A stretch of DNA of 64,000 bases from Dendrocalamus latiflorus (taxonomy: Eukaryota; Streptophyta; Magnoliopsida; Poales; Poaceae). Below the pieces are notes generated by a model. It was not told the DNA's origin, did not search any database, and worked only from the letters and a program-made list of their open reading frames with translations. Below are positions 1 through 11,108 of the stretch, piece by piece (the first letter of the stretch is position 1; the number at the start of each line of letters is the position of its first letter). Location of the stretch: positions 13,125,455-13,189,454 of the forward strand of contig CM029617.1 of assembly GCA_017311315.1 (NCBI GenBank), given 5' to 3'. A program made the translations under genes and the position numbers.

Positions 1-1195
1 GAAGAGGATGAAGAAATAGAGGAAGCACCAGAGCAGACTGTGAACTTAAAGTTGATCACTAGTGAGGAGTATGTCATACTCCACCACCCAAACCAGTTCA
101 TGAAGTTAAGGATGTCCACTGACCCTCGCTTCCACACAAAAATTTAGTAGGATGTCTATGCTCAGCTATATGATCAAAACTGTCAGTTTGCAAACCACAA
201 GTACATGGATTGGGAATATCACAACGGGATTGATCACTATGCCAATGTGTATAAGATATTCTATGCCATTGGACTCCACGACATAGTCGCAGTGAGGTGT
301 GATTATCATGAAGACATGATTCGGCAATTCTATGCAGCGGTCTATGTATCTCTGAATTTTAACTATATGGCTTGGATGACGGGATACGGGAGAGTTGGGG
401 CGACCAAGGGTGAGTTTGAGACTACTTTGCGCACTCACCTTGGACAACATGAGAAGCTCTACGCTAGGACAACTCTCAAGATTGCCTCATGGACTCAGTT
501 CTATGACATCTCCGTTAGATGCATGCCTAGCAAGATAGTTGGACTCCTTCCTTTACTGAGCCTCATCAACTATATTATTAACCACACATTCTTTCCGAAT
601 AAATAACATATGTCCGGGTCATACTTGGAACATCATTGACTGCATCATGAATGGACATAAGTTTGATGTGGTTCACCTCATAATTAGAGAGATTACATCC
701 TTCAAGAATAATAGGGTCAGGAGGATCTATTTTACTCCATATATCACAGCCCTCATCATGAGGAAGAAAATTACTGAGGAGCAAGGCCGACACCTCACAA
801 GCCATATACGCCAAGAGAAGTCGCCCTAGTACCCTCCGCTACCCTTCTTCATGAACAAGTGGAAGAAGCACATGAGCAAGGGCATGAAGATGCTCCTCCT
901 GCAGCTGGTCCAATTTCTTTGTCTCAGATTTTTGATGTTGTCATGTAAATTCAAGAAAATCAACCGGAGACAAATAATCAGCTTGCTTCCCTCACTCGGC
1001 CTCAAGTGGAGGCAAATGATCAGTTGGTTTCCCTTGCTCAGCTCATGAGTGCTCTAGAGCATGTTCCTCCTCCTTGGCACCTCGTCATCCTTCTCCCATT
1101 CCCTATCAGCATCGTCACCTTCGTGACCCCTCACCTCAAGAGTAGCTCTTTTTGGTACTTGATGCCAAAGGGGGAGAAATAGGGGAGGCGAAATT
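1..1195 (+). pseudogene. Broken retrotransposon gag-like / unclassified TE protein
   Basis: The reading frame open at base 1 runs to a stop near 148 (TAG after a Phe-His-Thr-Lys-Ile stretch). It continues in the same frame to 606 and is then taken up in another frame at 620-829 and a third up to about 1195. The middle portion contains MDWEYHNGIDHYANVYKIF and HDIVAVRCDYHED. The part after the shift contains HKFDVVHLIIRE and YFTPYITALIM. I associate this pattern with the abundant unclassified retrotransposon proteins of grasses. The frame ends in a DAKGGE-like stretch at 1163-1185, typical of the end of such element proteins. At least one stop and two frameshifts make it non-functional. No enzymatic domain is visible. 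Family assignment is from memory of similar grass TE proteins, not from a search. Confidence 0.55.
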
Positions 1196-1761
1196 TCAGA
1201 GAAGATCAAGGAGGTGAAGGGCTAGAAGAAGAAGAAGATCTATCTATCTATTGTATGTTTGTTAAGAACTCATTATGTGAGGAACCTTATATTATGTGTT
1301 TGAACTATGTGTGGCTTGCTTGTAATAGTTAGAACTTTTATGCTTATGATGCCTATGAACTTGTTTAATGCTATGGTTATTTGTCTATATCAATCTTGTC
1401 CATGCTTATCGTGTTCTAAATATTACTTCCAATGTTCATGCTCATGCTTATTATCTTTTGAGAAGTTCTCCAAATTTCAACAAATAAAGGAAACTCCACT
1501 AAAATTTTCAAAATCTAAACTTGTGTGTGGAAACCACTTCAAAATATCATATGCACATATTTAGGGGGAGTTTTTCTCTATTTGTTGAATGACTCTTAAA
1601 TACAACTAGTTCTTTGTATACTTGAGCTTCTTTCAAGAATTGATTGTATTCAAAGTCAAAACAAGAAAATACAACTCATTTCAAGACTTGGGGTATTTTA
1701 AAAAATCTCTATATTTCCTTCGCATTGTTTTGGCTATCATCAATTACCAAAAAGGAGGAGA

Positions 1762-3153
1762 TGGAAAGCATCTAGGCCCCTAAAAATTTGTTTTGATAAT
1801 TAATGATAATTTTATATTTGGGACTAACATCTGTGCTAAGATATGATAAAAGGTTTAGTCCAAAAGCACATATAACAACACAACAATAGTATGCAAAGGC
1901 TAGCATAGATCGACTTGGCTCCAAGACAAAAGTGAAAGTTTAGTTTTTGGTTCATTTTAATTTTGCTGGCCTCAGAGTAAGGAGAAAAGATTGGACTGCT
2001 AGGCTAAACGCCATACTATAAAAGGGAATCATGGCTAATAAGTTGAGAATTGACTTGTACCATCTTGATTAATAAATAGTCATGCATGCATCTAAGTCTA
2101 CTGCCAGGAAAAATGGTAGAACTGGCCAGCACCTGTGGTACTATCAACCAGGGGTAATACCGTTGTTATGGAGCGATACTACCAGCCAGCGGTGGTACCG
2201 ATTTTTCCTGTGGTACATTTTTTCAAAGAGCATGTTTCTGATCAAATCTTGAAGATCTGGAAATCGGTAGTACAGATCTCAAGGTGTAGTACTACCGCAG
2301 TATGGTAGTACTGATTCTAGATGGCGGTAGTACCATAATGCCTATTTAACGGCTAGTTCAAACATATTAAATGCACCAAATATAACTGCTGAACAATAGG
2401 TGTGGTAGTACTGGCCATACACGTTAGTAGTACCACACCTACTAAATTTTCTAGGATTTATTTCAAACGGTCAAATTTGTGGTTAGGGGTTATAAATACA
2501 CCCTCACCATGACAAGGATATGTATCTAAGACCTCATTGAATATATTAGAGTCGTATGTGCACTCTCCTTTACTCAATTGCTCATATTTTCTATTTTTGA
2601 GTAGTTAAAGAGCATTTAAGTGCATTAATTCATTCGTTGATTAATTTATTACTCTTGGTGCTTGCTGGCACCTAGCTTGGGAGAAGATTGCGCGGTGAAC
2701 TCTTTAAGAAGCTTGTGAAGAGGCCCAGCTCCAATTGTGAGTGGTTCCGTGCTCACCATCTCCGGAGCATAGGAAGAGTAATTTTAGTGGATTGAGGTCG
2801 TTAGGCTGAATTCGTGGAACTGGTCCAATTCATTTGGACTTCTATCAATGTGGATCGTTGAAGATCGGCAAGTCTTCGATACCACGGGAAAACATTGCTT
2901 GTTTTTATCGTGGTTATCTCTTATCTTTACTCTTTCGCATTTACTTTTCTAGCTATTAAATTGTCATATCTTGTGAAGGTAGAATTGTACTTAGTAGAAA
3001 CATAACTTGTGGTGCCATTGAAAGTTAGAAAATTTGCTCTTGACATGTGCTAGGTTCATTTATTGATCCTTGTTGTTTTATTAGTTAGAATTAAAGCGAA
3101 AATTTTAGTACCTCCTATTCACCTTCCTCTAGTTGCTTATCCTTGATCCTACA
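1762..3153 (+). repeat. LTR (3') of the left retrotransposon
   Basis: It begins TGGAAAGCATCTAGG right after the polypurine tract and ends CTTGATCCTACA. A TATA-like box (ttataaatac, about 2488-2497) places U3 upstream. The segment just before the end (attcaccttcctctag) matches the usual grass SIRE-type LTR tail. U3 is loaded with variants of a GGTAGTACC/GGTACTACC motif (see separate entry). Confidence 0.7.
2125..2455. repeat. Cluster of GGTAGTACC / GGTACTACC motifs in U3
   Basis: About nine dispersed variants of the core, on both strands (for example ggcggtagtacc near 2325, tagtactaccgc near 2288, ggtagtact near 2305 and 2404), lie upstream of the TATA-like box. The full form GCGGTA-n-TACCGC is an odd palindrome. 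The same core occurs downstream of the TATA box in the unrelated-looking Copia LTRs at 15289 and 24882. Function unknown. Confidence 0.6.
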
Positions 3154-3421
3154 CTCCTCTCCGGTCAGACTGCTAGGAGCCGATCAGACTGACGTGTAGC
3201 CGCCGGTCAGATCGCTAGGCACTGGTTAGACCACCCTCTAGTAGCCGGTCTGACTACTAGACCTCTGAGTTCTTTGGCTTTCGGTTTCCTAAGTTATTGC
3301 TTAGGTGTTGGCTTCCAATCCTAATCTTCATAGCTCAATAGCTATTGGAGTGGAGAATTGGTAAATACTTAGAGAAAAATTTTGAAGACACTATTCACCC
3401 CTCTATTGCCACACCGATTCT
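3154..3421 (+). repeat. Tail fragment of another SIRE-type LTR
   Basis: This 268-bp stretch carries degenerate CCGGTCAGAC/GGTCTGAC motifs (3161-3260), then the conserved tail seen in the other LTRs here: tcatagctcaatagctattgg, attcacccctctattgcc and a terminal gattctaca at 3421. It is the end of an LTR related to those at 35940 and 44584, cut by insertion of the retrotransposon ending at 3153. Bases 3422-3652 hold nothing I recognise. Confidence 0.55.
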
Positions 3422-3652
3422 ACAGTTAGTAATCATTTTTCTTATTAGTGTAGGTTGCATGGGCTGCATTGGATATGTTGCGTAACATGTCAGTTTAACT
3501 TACGATAGCGCAATATCAAGTTAACTAGTTATACGTGTAAAAAACATGTGTGTGTCCATGCATGTCACTTCACAATTTCTTGTTTCTTCACGCTGTAGAT
3601 AGCAAAAATCCAGGTGTTCATGCACCGGTCTATGGACGTGCGTCAGGAGCAC

Positions 3653-3875
3653 GAATTTTTTATGAATAATCTATTAAATAATAGAAATATACCTACACCC
3701 ACATTTTTTTACAGAAATAAGCTCTAGTCGCCTAACCGTCGGATGACTGGAGCCTATCGTCCAACGGCTAGGCGACACGCAAGCAATGCACTGGCCGTTG
3801 GGCGAATTATTGCAGTCACCGAACGGTCGGGCGACTGTAATTGCTGTCGCCCAATGGTTGGGCAACTGGAAGGAG
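3653..3875 (+). repeat. Left terminal inverted repeat of MULE-1
   Basis: The outer portion matches the inverted right end (10735-10991), including the run up to cattttttttacagaaata and the following agtcgcctaaccgtcgg block. It includes the near-palindrome cagtcaccgaacggtcggg...gactg (3813-3837). The purine-rich stretch 3905-4035 that follows is the 5' leader, also present in MULE-2 (40545-40650). Confidence 0.8.
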
Positions 3876-4740
3876 AGATAAAAGGTGAGGCCGCTCGGCC
3901 GCGCCCTCAACAGAACCACAGAACAGAAGAGAAGAGAGGGAGAAGAAAAGGAGACGGTGGAGGAGAGGAAAGAAAAGAGAGGAGAGAAAAGGAGAGGGAG
4001 GGGAGGGGAGGAGAGGAGAGGAAGAAGCAACCCTAGGTAATTTTTTTCTTTTATTGAAATATTGTATATGCAGTACATATATTATTTATTGTTAGTGTTA
4101 GTACAAAATTGTAGATGTAGATAGAAATAGTTCAAATTTTGGTATAGAAAATTTAGTTAATGTAGTTTTAGGAAATTAGCAGCCGTAGTAGCGTGTAGTT
4201 GTGTATAATTTAGCGAACATAGTTTTACAAAATTAGCATTGTTAGCAAATTGGCATGCGTACAAAATTGTAGTTGTAGAAAATTCAGTCAATGTTACGTA
4301 CAAATTAATTGTCCACATAAATTTATAGGTATTACAAAATTTAGTCAATATTTATGTTAGAATTTCATAATTTGCTTTGTAAAAAAACAATAATATGTAA
4401 TATTTATGATTAAATACGAATGAATGTAATGTCGTCAGTACGTTGGAAAAACGTGTGTGCCATTGTAACTGGTATATAGGCATTTAAATCGATATGCCAT
4501 GTAAATTGTTGAAACCATTAGGAATTATTTGTAGTAGGGGACAGCTCGAGTAGCGAGAAAAGTGCGATGTCGGTGCGCAGGCTGCCGATAGGAAGTTAAT
4601 ACTACGAGGTTAGTGTAGTTGGTTACAGCAGGTGAACGATCAGTGAAATGTGAATTGCAGTACATCAGTACTTTCATAGTGTGTGATGCGATTTGACATG
4701 TTGCAAAATTAAAATATATATACAGGCATACATCAACAAT

Positions 4741-7290
4741 GCCGATACCCACTACATTGAGAGTGCATTACGGTGCTGGAACCGTTTGTTAAGGTCCGAA
4801 TGGTGTGGATTTGAGTAGTTTTGTGCAAGCCACTCTAGTACATCTGGACGGCGAGAATGCTCGAATCTCATATGTGATACATTGGCTTACTCGCAGTTCT
4901 TCGTTGGACCCCGAGGTGTGCATCGTCGTCATACAAGGGCTTTAGAGCCAGTCTCCCACGAATATCAAATGGGAGTTGAGCACATTGATGCGCACTGTTG
5001 GGTGGAAGGGGTTTGTGCAAGGGTGCCAACGCCGTGCATACAAGTATGTGATGCTTGTGCAACCATGCCCATTAGAAGCTATGCAAGGTTGTGCTTACGG
5101 CCATCATCCGAGAGGTGTGAGCAGCTTGAGCGGCCCGCATGTTGGCAAAGAGAAGGAATATGCTCGTGACGAGGTCGATGCGGTACATGGAGGAGAGGAA
5201 GAATGGTCATGCCATGGTGAGGGAACATGACAAGCTGATGAAGGGGAGCATATGGAGTACATAATGCAGCAGATGGAGTGCGATGACCAGACGGCATGGG
5301 CTGAAGAGGAAGTTGTACAGGAGGACAACGAGGACAGTTCAGATGAGGATGAAGCTCTTGTCCCGCAGGAATGGAACCAGTTTGATGCTGAGGGTGTTTC
5401 TGCACATGACAAGCACGAAGCACCGTGGGAGTATAATGGGAGTGAGGTTTGGTTGCATTTAATGTTTGCTGACAAGGCATCACTGTAGGATGCCATCAAG
5501 CTGTGGGCCCTTTTGGGTCATAAAATCTAGCCAGGACCAATACACCGTGAAGTACTAGCAGGCCGGTTGTCCTTGGAGGGTGCATGCACGTAGGTCCAAG
5601 TATGAGACTCATTGGATTGTGTCGAAGGTGGAGCCGCACTCTTGCATTCTCAGTAGTGTTTTGGTAAGGCATCGTAATCTAACGTCTGCCTTTATAGCCA
5701 GTCTGATGTATGGATAGATAGTGGAGAAGAAAGACATGGAGGCTACGCACATCGTGGTAGCTATTGAGAAGAAATTCAAGTACAAGATTAGCTACGCGAA
5801 GGCGTGGTGTGCGAAGCAGAAGGCGTTGGAAAAACGGTTCGGGTCTTTTGAAGTGGCATACAACAATCTTCCTCATATGCTTAAGGTGTTGCAGGACAGA
5901 AAACTTGGCACATATATTGCTGTGAAGGACAAGCCTTCCACAAGGCTGCCAAGTTATGCGATGTTGCAAAGGGCCTTCTTAGCATTTGGTGCATGCATCG
6001 AGGCATTCATGCACATGTTGTCGGTGATCTTAGTTGATGGGACCTTTTTGACCAGCAAATACAAGGGCCAGATTCTTTCGGCCATTGGCGTTGTCGGCAA
6101 CAACCAAATATTGCCATTGGCCATCGCATTCGTGGAAAGTAGGAATTATGAAAACTGGTTGTGGGCCAGATCCTGGTGGGTTGACACACTGGGATTGTAA
6201 AAGCCATAAGAAAGCTTCAGGAAAACCTCGAGGAGCCCTTTTCTTGGCAGGATATGAGGAACAGATGGCACATTCGTCACCTAGGGGCAAACTTTTTCAA
6301 GCAGTTCCCAAAACAACCATTGATGAAGCTATTCAAGAGGCTTGCTATGCAAAACCAGCAGAGAAAATTTGATGCTTTGTGGGCGTTGTTGGATGAGCAT
6401 GGCAGGAAGCACGTCGACGAGAAGAGCAAGGGGCTAGTCATGCCTAGGGCGGCACAACTAGAATGCATGGTAGCACTCGATGAGCCTAACCCAACTAGTC
6501 CGAGGAGGACCTCATGGAACATCAAGTGCTTCTCGCAGTAGATCGAGGGAGAACCATTGGAGAAGTGGTTGCTGTTGCATGACACTGACGGCGCAAGGTA
6601 CAACATAATGATGACTAACCTTGCAGAGGTGTACAATTGAGTTCTCAGGGGCCTTTGTTCTCAGCCCCTCATCGCCATCATCGAAGGTGTTCTATATAGC
6701 ACAATCGGCTACTTCATGTGACCAACCCCCGAGCATTGTACTCGTTGAAAATTGCAGCATACATGGAGATAAAGGCATAGAAGGGTCAATTGCACACAGT
6801 GCATGTCATGGGCAGTAGGGAGCATCGTTTCGACATGGTACTCCGTGATAGAGCCGGATTTGGGACGGCTCATTCCCTTGTTACCTACGAGGTATGCCAT
6901 GGAGATTATGCAAATGAATCTAGCTGCACGTGCAACAAGCTGAAGCTGCTACAAAAGCCATGCTCTCATGTCCTCGCTGCATACAGGACAGTGGGCATGA
7001 ATCCTTCGAACTTCATGTCGGAGTACTTCTTCAAGGAGATGGTAGTGTATGCGTGGTGTGGGGAGCTCAGGGGGTTCAGGGTTGTGGAGAACTTCGCCGC
7101 CTTGGATATTGCAGGGAGGACTTGGATTCTAGATATTGACATGCTAAAGGGTGGGAAGGGTCGGTGATAGAGCCGGCGTATTAGAAATCATATGGACGAA
7201 GCACAAGCTGGAGCATCTAGTGCACGTTGCGGGCGATGCGGTCAGGAGGGGCACACAGCTAGACGATACAAGGCATGTGTTGATCAGTAG
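4741..7290 (+). pseudogene. mudrA-like: MURA-type transposase of MULE-1 (decayed)
   Basis: This would be the DDE transposase that cuts and inserts the element by binding its terminal repeats. N-terminal part 4741-4920 (MPIPTTLRVHYGAG, then VDLSSF, then SLDPEVCIVVIQG) is interrupted by a stop. An acidic stretch (5252-5488) precedes the conserved block at 5721-6200, which contains FGSFEVAYNNLP, the first catalytic Asp in LVDGTFLTS and GNNQILPLAIAFVES. The segment that should hold the second Asp (IHDRHA in MULE-2) is deleted near 6165-6200. A SWIM zinc finger (CTCNKLKLLQKPCSH) lies at about 6925-6970, and a C-terminal zinc knuckle (CGRCGQEGH) near 7228-7255 is followed by the stop at about 7290. 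Several stops and frameshifts (for example 6541, 6638) make it non-functional. Family (MULE transposase, SWIM) is from motif recognition. Confidence 0.85.
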
Positions 7291-7587
7291 GTAGAGCGAC
7301 ACGGTTTGTACTAATAGTTGTTGAAGAATACAAATAAATTTTCATTGTAAACTGTACTTTGGTAGTTGGCACTTTTGATGTGCATAATGTCATACTAAAT
7401 GTATCGTATATTGCATGTACCATTTGTACAACTGCTATATTACTTCTCCCTTTTCAATAATGAAGTTGGCATTGTGCTGGTAGCCTAGTATTGTTTTGTT
7501 TGTTTACTTACAAGTTCTATTTACGGTTGCTTTACATGCGATGTTTTTGGTTCCGTATAAATGCTAACTTGAATTCATTTTGTAGGT

Positions 7588-8998
7588 ATGGCTCGTGAAC
7601 TTCGCAGATCGAGCTGGCCTTAAGGCCTGTTGGGAGTGGTTTGGACACACAACCTCGAGTCGCCTAGAGATTAGACCCCCGCTAGACAGTCAGGTGTGCA
7701 CTCCTCCAGCATTGTACTATTGTCGTTAGTAGGTTCTGTACTGACCTTTACTTGCTTCGCAAGCTGCGGGATGCCAGGCTAGTCCCTCTCACCTGGATGG
7801 TGCAGGCCACTGATGAGGATGGACCGACCTTGTCCGCTAGTGGGGACAACGGCGCGGAGTGATCGCGACACTTCCATTTCGACCATTCTCTGCTGACGGC
7901 TTTGGTGGACCGTTGGTAGCCAAAGACGCACACTTTTCACCTCCCATACGGAGAGATGATGCCTACTCTACAGGATGTGTCCTTGCTGCTTGGCCTTCCA
8001 ATCGCGGGAGCTGCTGCCTTCCTACCAGAGGCCCCAGCTGGGTGGTGGGTGGCCCTACTTGCCAAATTCGATGGGGTCCTTATGCCTAGTGCCGCGGAGG
8101 GGTACTACATGTTCCCATCAGGTCAGACACACGGGTCGTCGCTGAGGTGGCTCTCATAGTTCTGGGTACGTGCTCTTTCTGATCGATCCGGTATGCTCTC
8201 ATTTTCACTATTACGTTCTAATAACTTCTTGGGTTGCATTCAGGTGGAGCAGATAGATCTAGATGCAAACGTGTGGTTTCCCCGTTGTCTTGCACGAGGC
8301 TACCAGAGGTCTGCATACCCACACCCAGTGCACAGACGGTTCGTCCACCGGGTCTGCCCCGACCGACATGGCACCACGCGGGGGTTCTACTTGGGCATGT
8401 CCTATACCACCTTAGCTTGATGAGGCTGGGGTTCAGCCTGGGAACGTCCTTGTGCACCGTCAGGGCAGCTGTTTTTGTGTCATTCGTACATCTCTGGCTT
8501 CCCCACGCAAGGAGCATACACCGTGTTGTACATCCCTCCAAACGTGATGGTGCCAATTGGGGGTACGCTTCGCCTCTTGTCGGTTTATCCCAATGTTTTA
8601 TCTCATGAACTAATGATATTTGTATTGTAGGTCTTGTCCTCCCCGACTAGAGATGAGGGTTCTCTCCGGGCCAGGACAACCCGGACTAATGCTTTTCGGG
8701 CTGGCCCGACCAAGCGTCGGGCTCTACACCTCGGGCCACACCACTAGAGGTTCTCTCCAGGAGTGCCCTCATCGGTGCACCGTTGCCCACACAGGCGGTG
8801 GTGTAGCCCACTCCACCAGCTCAGGGGCATTTGCGACGGTCTCCTAATCGTTTTACGTTGTTAGGGCATCGTCACCCGACGCAGAGGAGGACGGCCAAGC
8901 GGGGCCGTATGGGAGGACGCAGATGTGGAGATGGAGGGGGCCAGGGTGGCAATGGAGGGGGGCCTGGGGATGCTGTTGGGGGTCGTTAGTGCTGACTG
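7588..8998 (+). pseudogene. Plant mobile domain (PMD) protein of MULE-1, internally deleted
   Basis: Starts near the ATG at 7588. Recognisable PMD sequence: LRDARLVPLTWMVQA (7760-7805), then TFHLPYGEMMPTLQDVSLLL and GLPIAGAAAFLPEAPAGWW (7930-8055), then FPSGQTHGSSLRWLS (8110-8158, stop). PMD is found both in host proteins of the MAIN/MAIL group and in transposons. Compared with MULE-2, the second half of the domain is missing: the text jumps from VEQIDLDANV (about 8243) to the RLPEV...TVRPPG segment (about 8300). The tail is Arg/Gly-rich and ends near 8998 (GGRCGDGGGQGGNGGG). Stops and frame changes occur throughout. Small introns are likely (for example around 7730-7755) but unproven. The product's role in transposition is unknown. 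Confidence 0.7.
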
Positions 8999-9177
8999 TA
9001 CACTTTTTGTTCATGTACTGCTTATGTTTCTTGTTTACGTAGTGATGTTTACAATACTATGGTGAGCTTACTTGTACTTCTAACCGCAGCAACATACGAA
9101 CCATTCGATTACATGCTTAACGACATTGAAAAATATTCCGAACAACAGGCCAGAGTACAACGGTACAACCATACACA

Positions 9178-9520
9178 TCATTGCCTACAGGTGGAAGGAG
9201 CCTCGTGATACCCACATGGAGTGTTGCTGAGGGGGCGCCTTGGACGTGGCTGGCCATCGTTGTAGTGGCAAGCACATATACGACTAGGGTTCGCACAACA
9301 GCATGTTAGATCAGACGAACTCCCTATGTTGATGACCTCCTCGTTGCCCCTCTCGCGCTTCATCTGCTGACAGAGATCATCAATCTGCTCTTCAAGACTT
9401 TCAATCCGTGCCTCCAAATTAGCGATTCCCTCCCACAACATATCCACGTACCTCGCAACATACCGTTCATAGGGAGGATAAATCCATCACATGAAGCCGC
9501 ATTTATCCATCTGCTACAAA
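9178..9520 (-). pseudogene. Small minus-strand coiled-coil reading frame, GRF-zinc-finger-like
   Basis: The open frame 9447 to 9178 gives 89 residues. It starts with LWEGIANLEARIESLEEQ, a strong heptad coiled coil, followed by KRERGNEEVINIGSSSD and a Cys-rich end (TCCCANPSRICAC). Reading upstream in the same frame, past one stop, gives DKCGFM then WIYPPYERYVARYVDML. This resembles the C-terminal half of GRF-type zinc-finger proteins (Cys-Gly-Phe-aromatic, then Trp-Ile/Val-x-Pro-Pro, then a coiled coil). It lies between two plus-strand cargo genes of MULE-1. Its counterpart in MULE-2 is deleted. It could be a separate cargo gene or part of a spliced one. Confidence is moderate because only one copy is available. 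Confidence 0.45.
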
Positions 9521-9566
9521 GGAACGTTAACATCGAACTCTATTAGTAGTACTACAAAATAGACAA

Positions 9567-10320
9567 GTGCCTACTTACATCCTACAGTATGGGCATCGAA
9601 AGAAACGTGCACGGTCAACTGCCGTTCGCGATGAGAAAGCAAGGGCTGCTGCGGCTTGGGCAGAACAAACCCATTGTGCTACAAGGTCAGCTCCCCACAA
9701 TGATGTGACTTGTAGCAAAAACCCCATCACGAACGTTCCTACCGAGCGTTCACCGCAACACCCACCAAAAGGGGAGACACCCCCTTTGTTGGTGCTGGGA
9801 CCTGTGCAAGCTATTTAAGTCTAAGCACCGCCTCAGTCTAGGTATGCGTTACTGGGGTTGCGCAAACTACTCCAGTGACTATCCCGACCGCCGTCTAGAC
9901 ACCGTGACCTATCGGCAATCGGTAAGGACCAGGTGCACCGTTTTCCCCCAACTTTTTCTCCATGAAAGTATGCACTAACAACCTCTCCTCTATATTCACA
10001 TTCCCTGAAACCCCTATGTGGCTACCGCAAATAGATCGATCTTGAGATTCACCTAGAGGATCAATGGGCCCTCAACTTCGAGGAGTGGAATGTCACAAGG
10101 TCCTCTGAGATCCGGGAGGAGGAGCGCCACAAGGACGAGCAAACCCTGCGTACACAACACGAGACGAAAGCTCATCTCAAGGCGTGCATGCAAAGGAAGC
10201 GGGAGGCTTGTGAGAGGGAGCACGAGAAAAAGAGAAAAATGGCGACGAAGGCAAAAGAGGCCGCCGAGGAGTTCAACGCCGAGCTCGCAAGGAAGGGAAA
10301 ATGGCACTGGTCCACACATT
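9567..10320 (+). pseudogene. GRF-type zinc-finger / coiled-coil protein of MULE-1
   Basis: A basic N-terminal part (HRKKRARSTAVRDEKARAA, 9591-9650) leads, after a frameshift, to CWCWDLCKLFKSKHRLSLGM, then RYWGCANY and PDRRLDTVTYRQ (about 9785-9920). This has the Cys-x-Cys ... Arg-Tyr-Trp-x-Cys-x-Asn-Tyr arrangement of GRF zinc fingers, which bind nucleic acid. A probable intron follows: gtaagg donor at about 9923, acceptor near 10005 (degraded here, intact as cccag in MULE-2). The second exon reads IDLEIHLEDQWALNFEEW, then a charged helix rich in Arg/Lys/Glu (10120-10300), ending GKWHWSTH and a stop at about 10320. It is the third cargo gene, convergent with the small minus-strand frame. Role unknown. 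Confidence 0.6.
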
Positions 10321-10734
10321 AGGTCATACGAGCAGTTCAGTTGGTTAGTTGCACATGATGTTCTATGTTATGCATGTAATCAAAACGTACGCGGCATATT
10401 ACTCTCAACTGTATTACGAAGTCTATTTAAATTCAGACAAGGTTATTTCCTCGTCTTTTCATATTCAATTATTCCCATAGTAAGTCATCCAACAATATTA
10501 ACATATCAGTTTTTCTCCGTTTACGAATTCCTGGTAACATCATAATATCACTTACCATCGTACTTATCGATCGTTCTATGTTCAATCGTTCTTAAAAAAT
10601 TCAGAAATTTTTTTACACTCCAACAACATATAACGATCATAAACTTTTCTTACAAATCCAATAGATTATCTTCTAGTTATAATATACAAAATTCACAAAA
10701 TCTACAAAATTCACGAAACGGAGTAGCATCTTGT

Positions 10735-10991
10735 TTGCAGTCGCCCTAAGGCTAGGTGGCTCTAAATGCTGTCGCCCTATGGCTGGGCGACAGGTTCCAG
10801 TCGCCCAACGGTCGGGCGACTGGAACCTGTCGCCTAACGGCTTATAGACAACTTTGTTGTCGTGTTTCTATTAGGTGATAGTTTCCAGCCGCCCGACGGT
10901 TAGACGACTGGACCCTATTTCTGTAAAAAAATGTTGTCGCAGATATATTCCTGTTATTTCAAATAAAAAATAGATTATTGGAAAAAAATTC
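10735..10991 (-). repeat. Right terminal inverted repeat of MULE-1
   Basis: Inverse of 3653-3875. It contains the best palindrome of the family at 10798-10822: 9-nt arms CAGTCGCCC and GGGCGACTG around a 7-nt centre. Further GTCGCC/GGCGAC copies lie at 10740-10790 and 10828-10905. Confidence 0.8.
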
Positions 10992-11108
10992 TCAGGAGCA
11001 CTGTGCATAAGTACCACGGCAGCCGCGTGAAGGTTGTCCTCTTATGGATCCGTCCGATAAGATGTCGTCTCTCAAAGGCGACGTTCACATCGATGGGCTG
11101 ATGGCGCG

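Larger units (their letters stand above)
1..3153 (+). mobile_element. 3' part of an LTR retrotransposon (truncated by window edge)
   Basis: A broken gag-like coding region (1 to about 1195) is followed by a non-coding 3' region, a polypurine tract (aaaaaggaggaga, 1749-1761) and a 1392-bp LTR that starts TG at 1762 and ends CA at 3153. The 5' part and the left TSD lie outside the window, so the TSD cannot be tested. The five bases after the LTR are ctcct. The element sits inside the end of another LTR (3154-3421). The superfamily is uncertain because no reverse transcriptase is visible; it may be a non-autonomous relative of the Copia/SIRE-like elements, whose G5AG-rich 3' regions it resembles. 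Confidence 0.7.
3653..10991 (+). mobile_element. MULE-1: Mutator-like transposon with MURA, PMD and GRF cargo
   Basis: The element starts GAATTTTTTATGAATAATC and ends with the inverted counterpart (gattattgg then aaaaaaattc). It is flanked on both sides by the 10-bp direct repeat tcaggagcac (3643-3652 and 10992-11001), a Mutator-type target duplication. Length is 7339 bp. Terminal inverted repeats of more than 100 bp carry GTCGCC...GGCGAC palindromes. Order inside: transposase pseudogene, PMD-like pseudogene, a small minus-strand coiled-coil reading frame, and a GRF zinc-finger pseudogene. A second copy of the family is MULE-2 (40244-49641). Confidence 0.9.

Noticed and set aside
205..829. 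Host gene at the left edge
   Set aside because: Stops and frame changes, a polypurine tract and an adjoining LTR show it is retrotransposon coding sequence.
3743..4036. 97-codon Arg/Glu-rich frame in the MULE-1 leader (and its minus-strand mirror)
   Set aside because: Produced by the purine-rich tract aggagaggaa...; MULE-2 has the same tract without keeping the frame.
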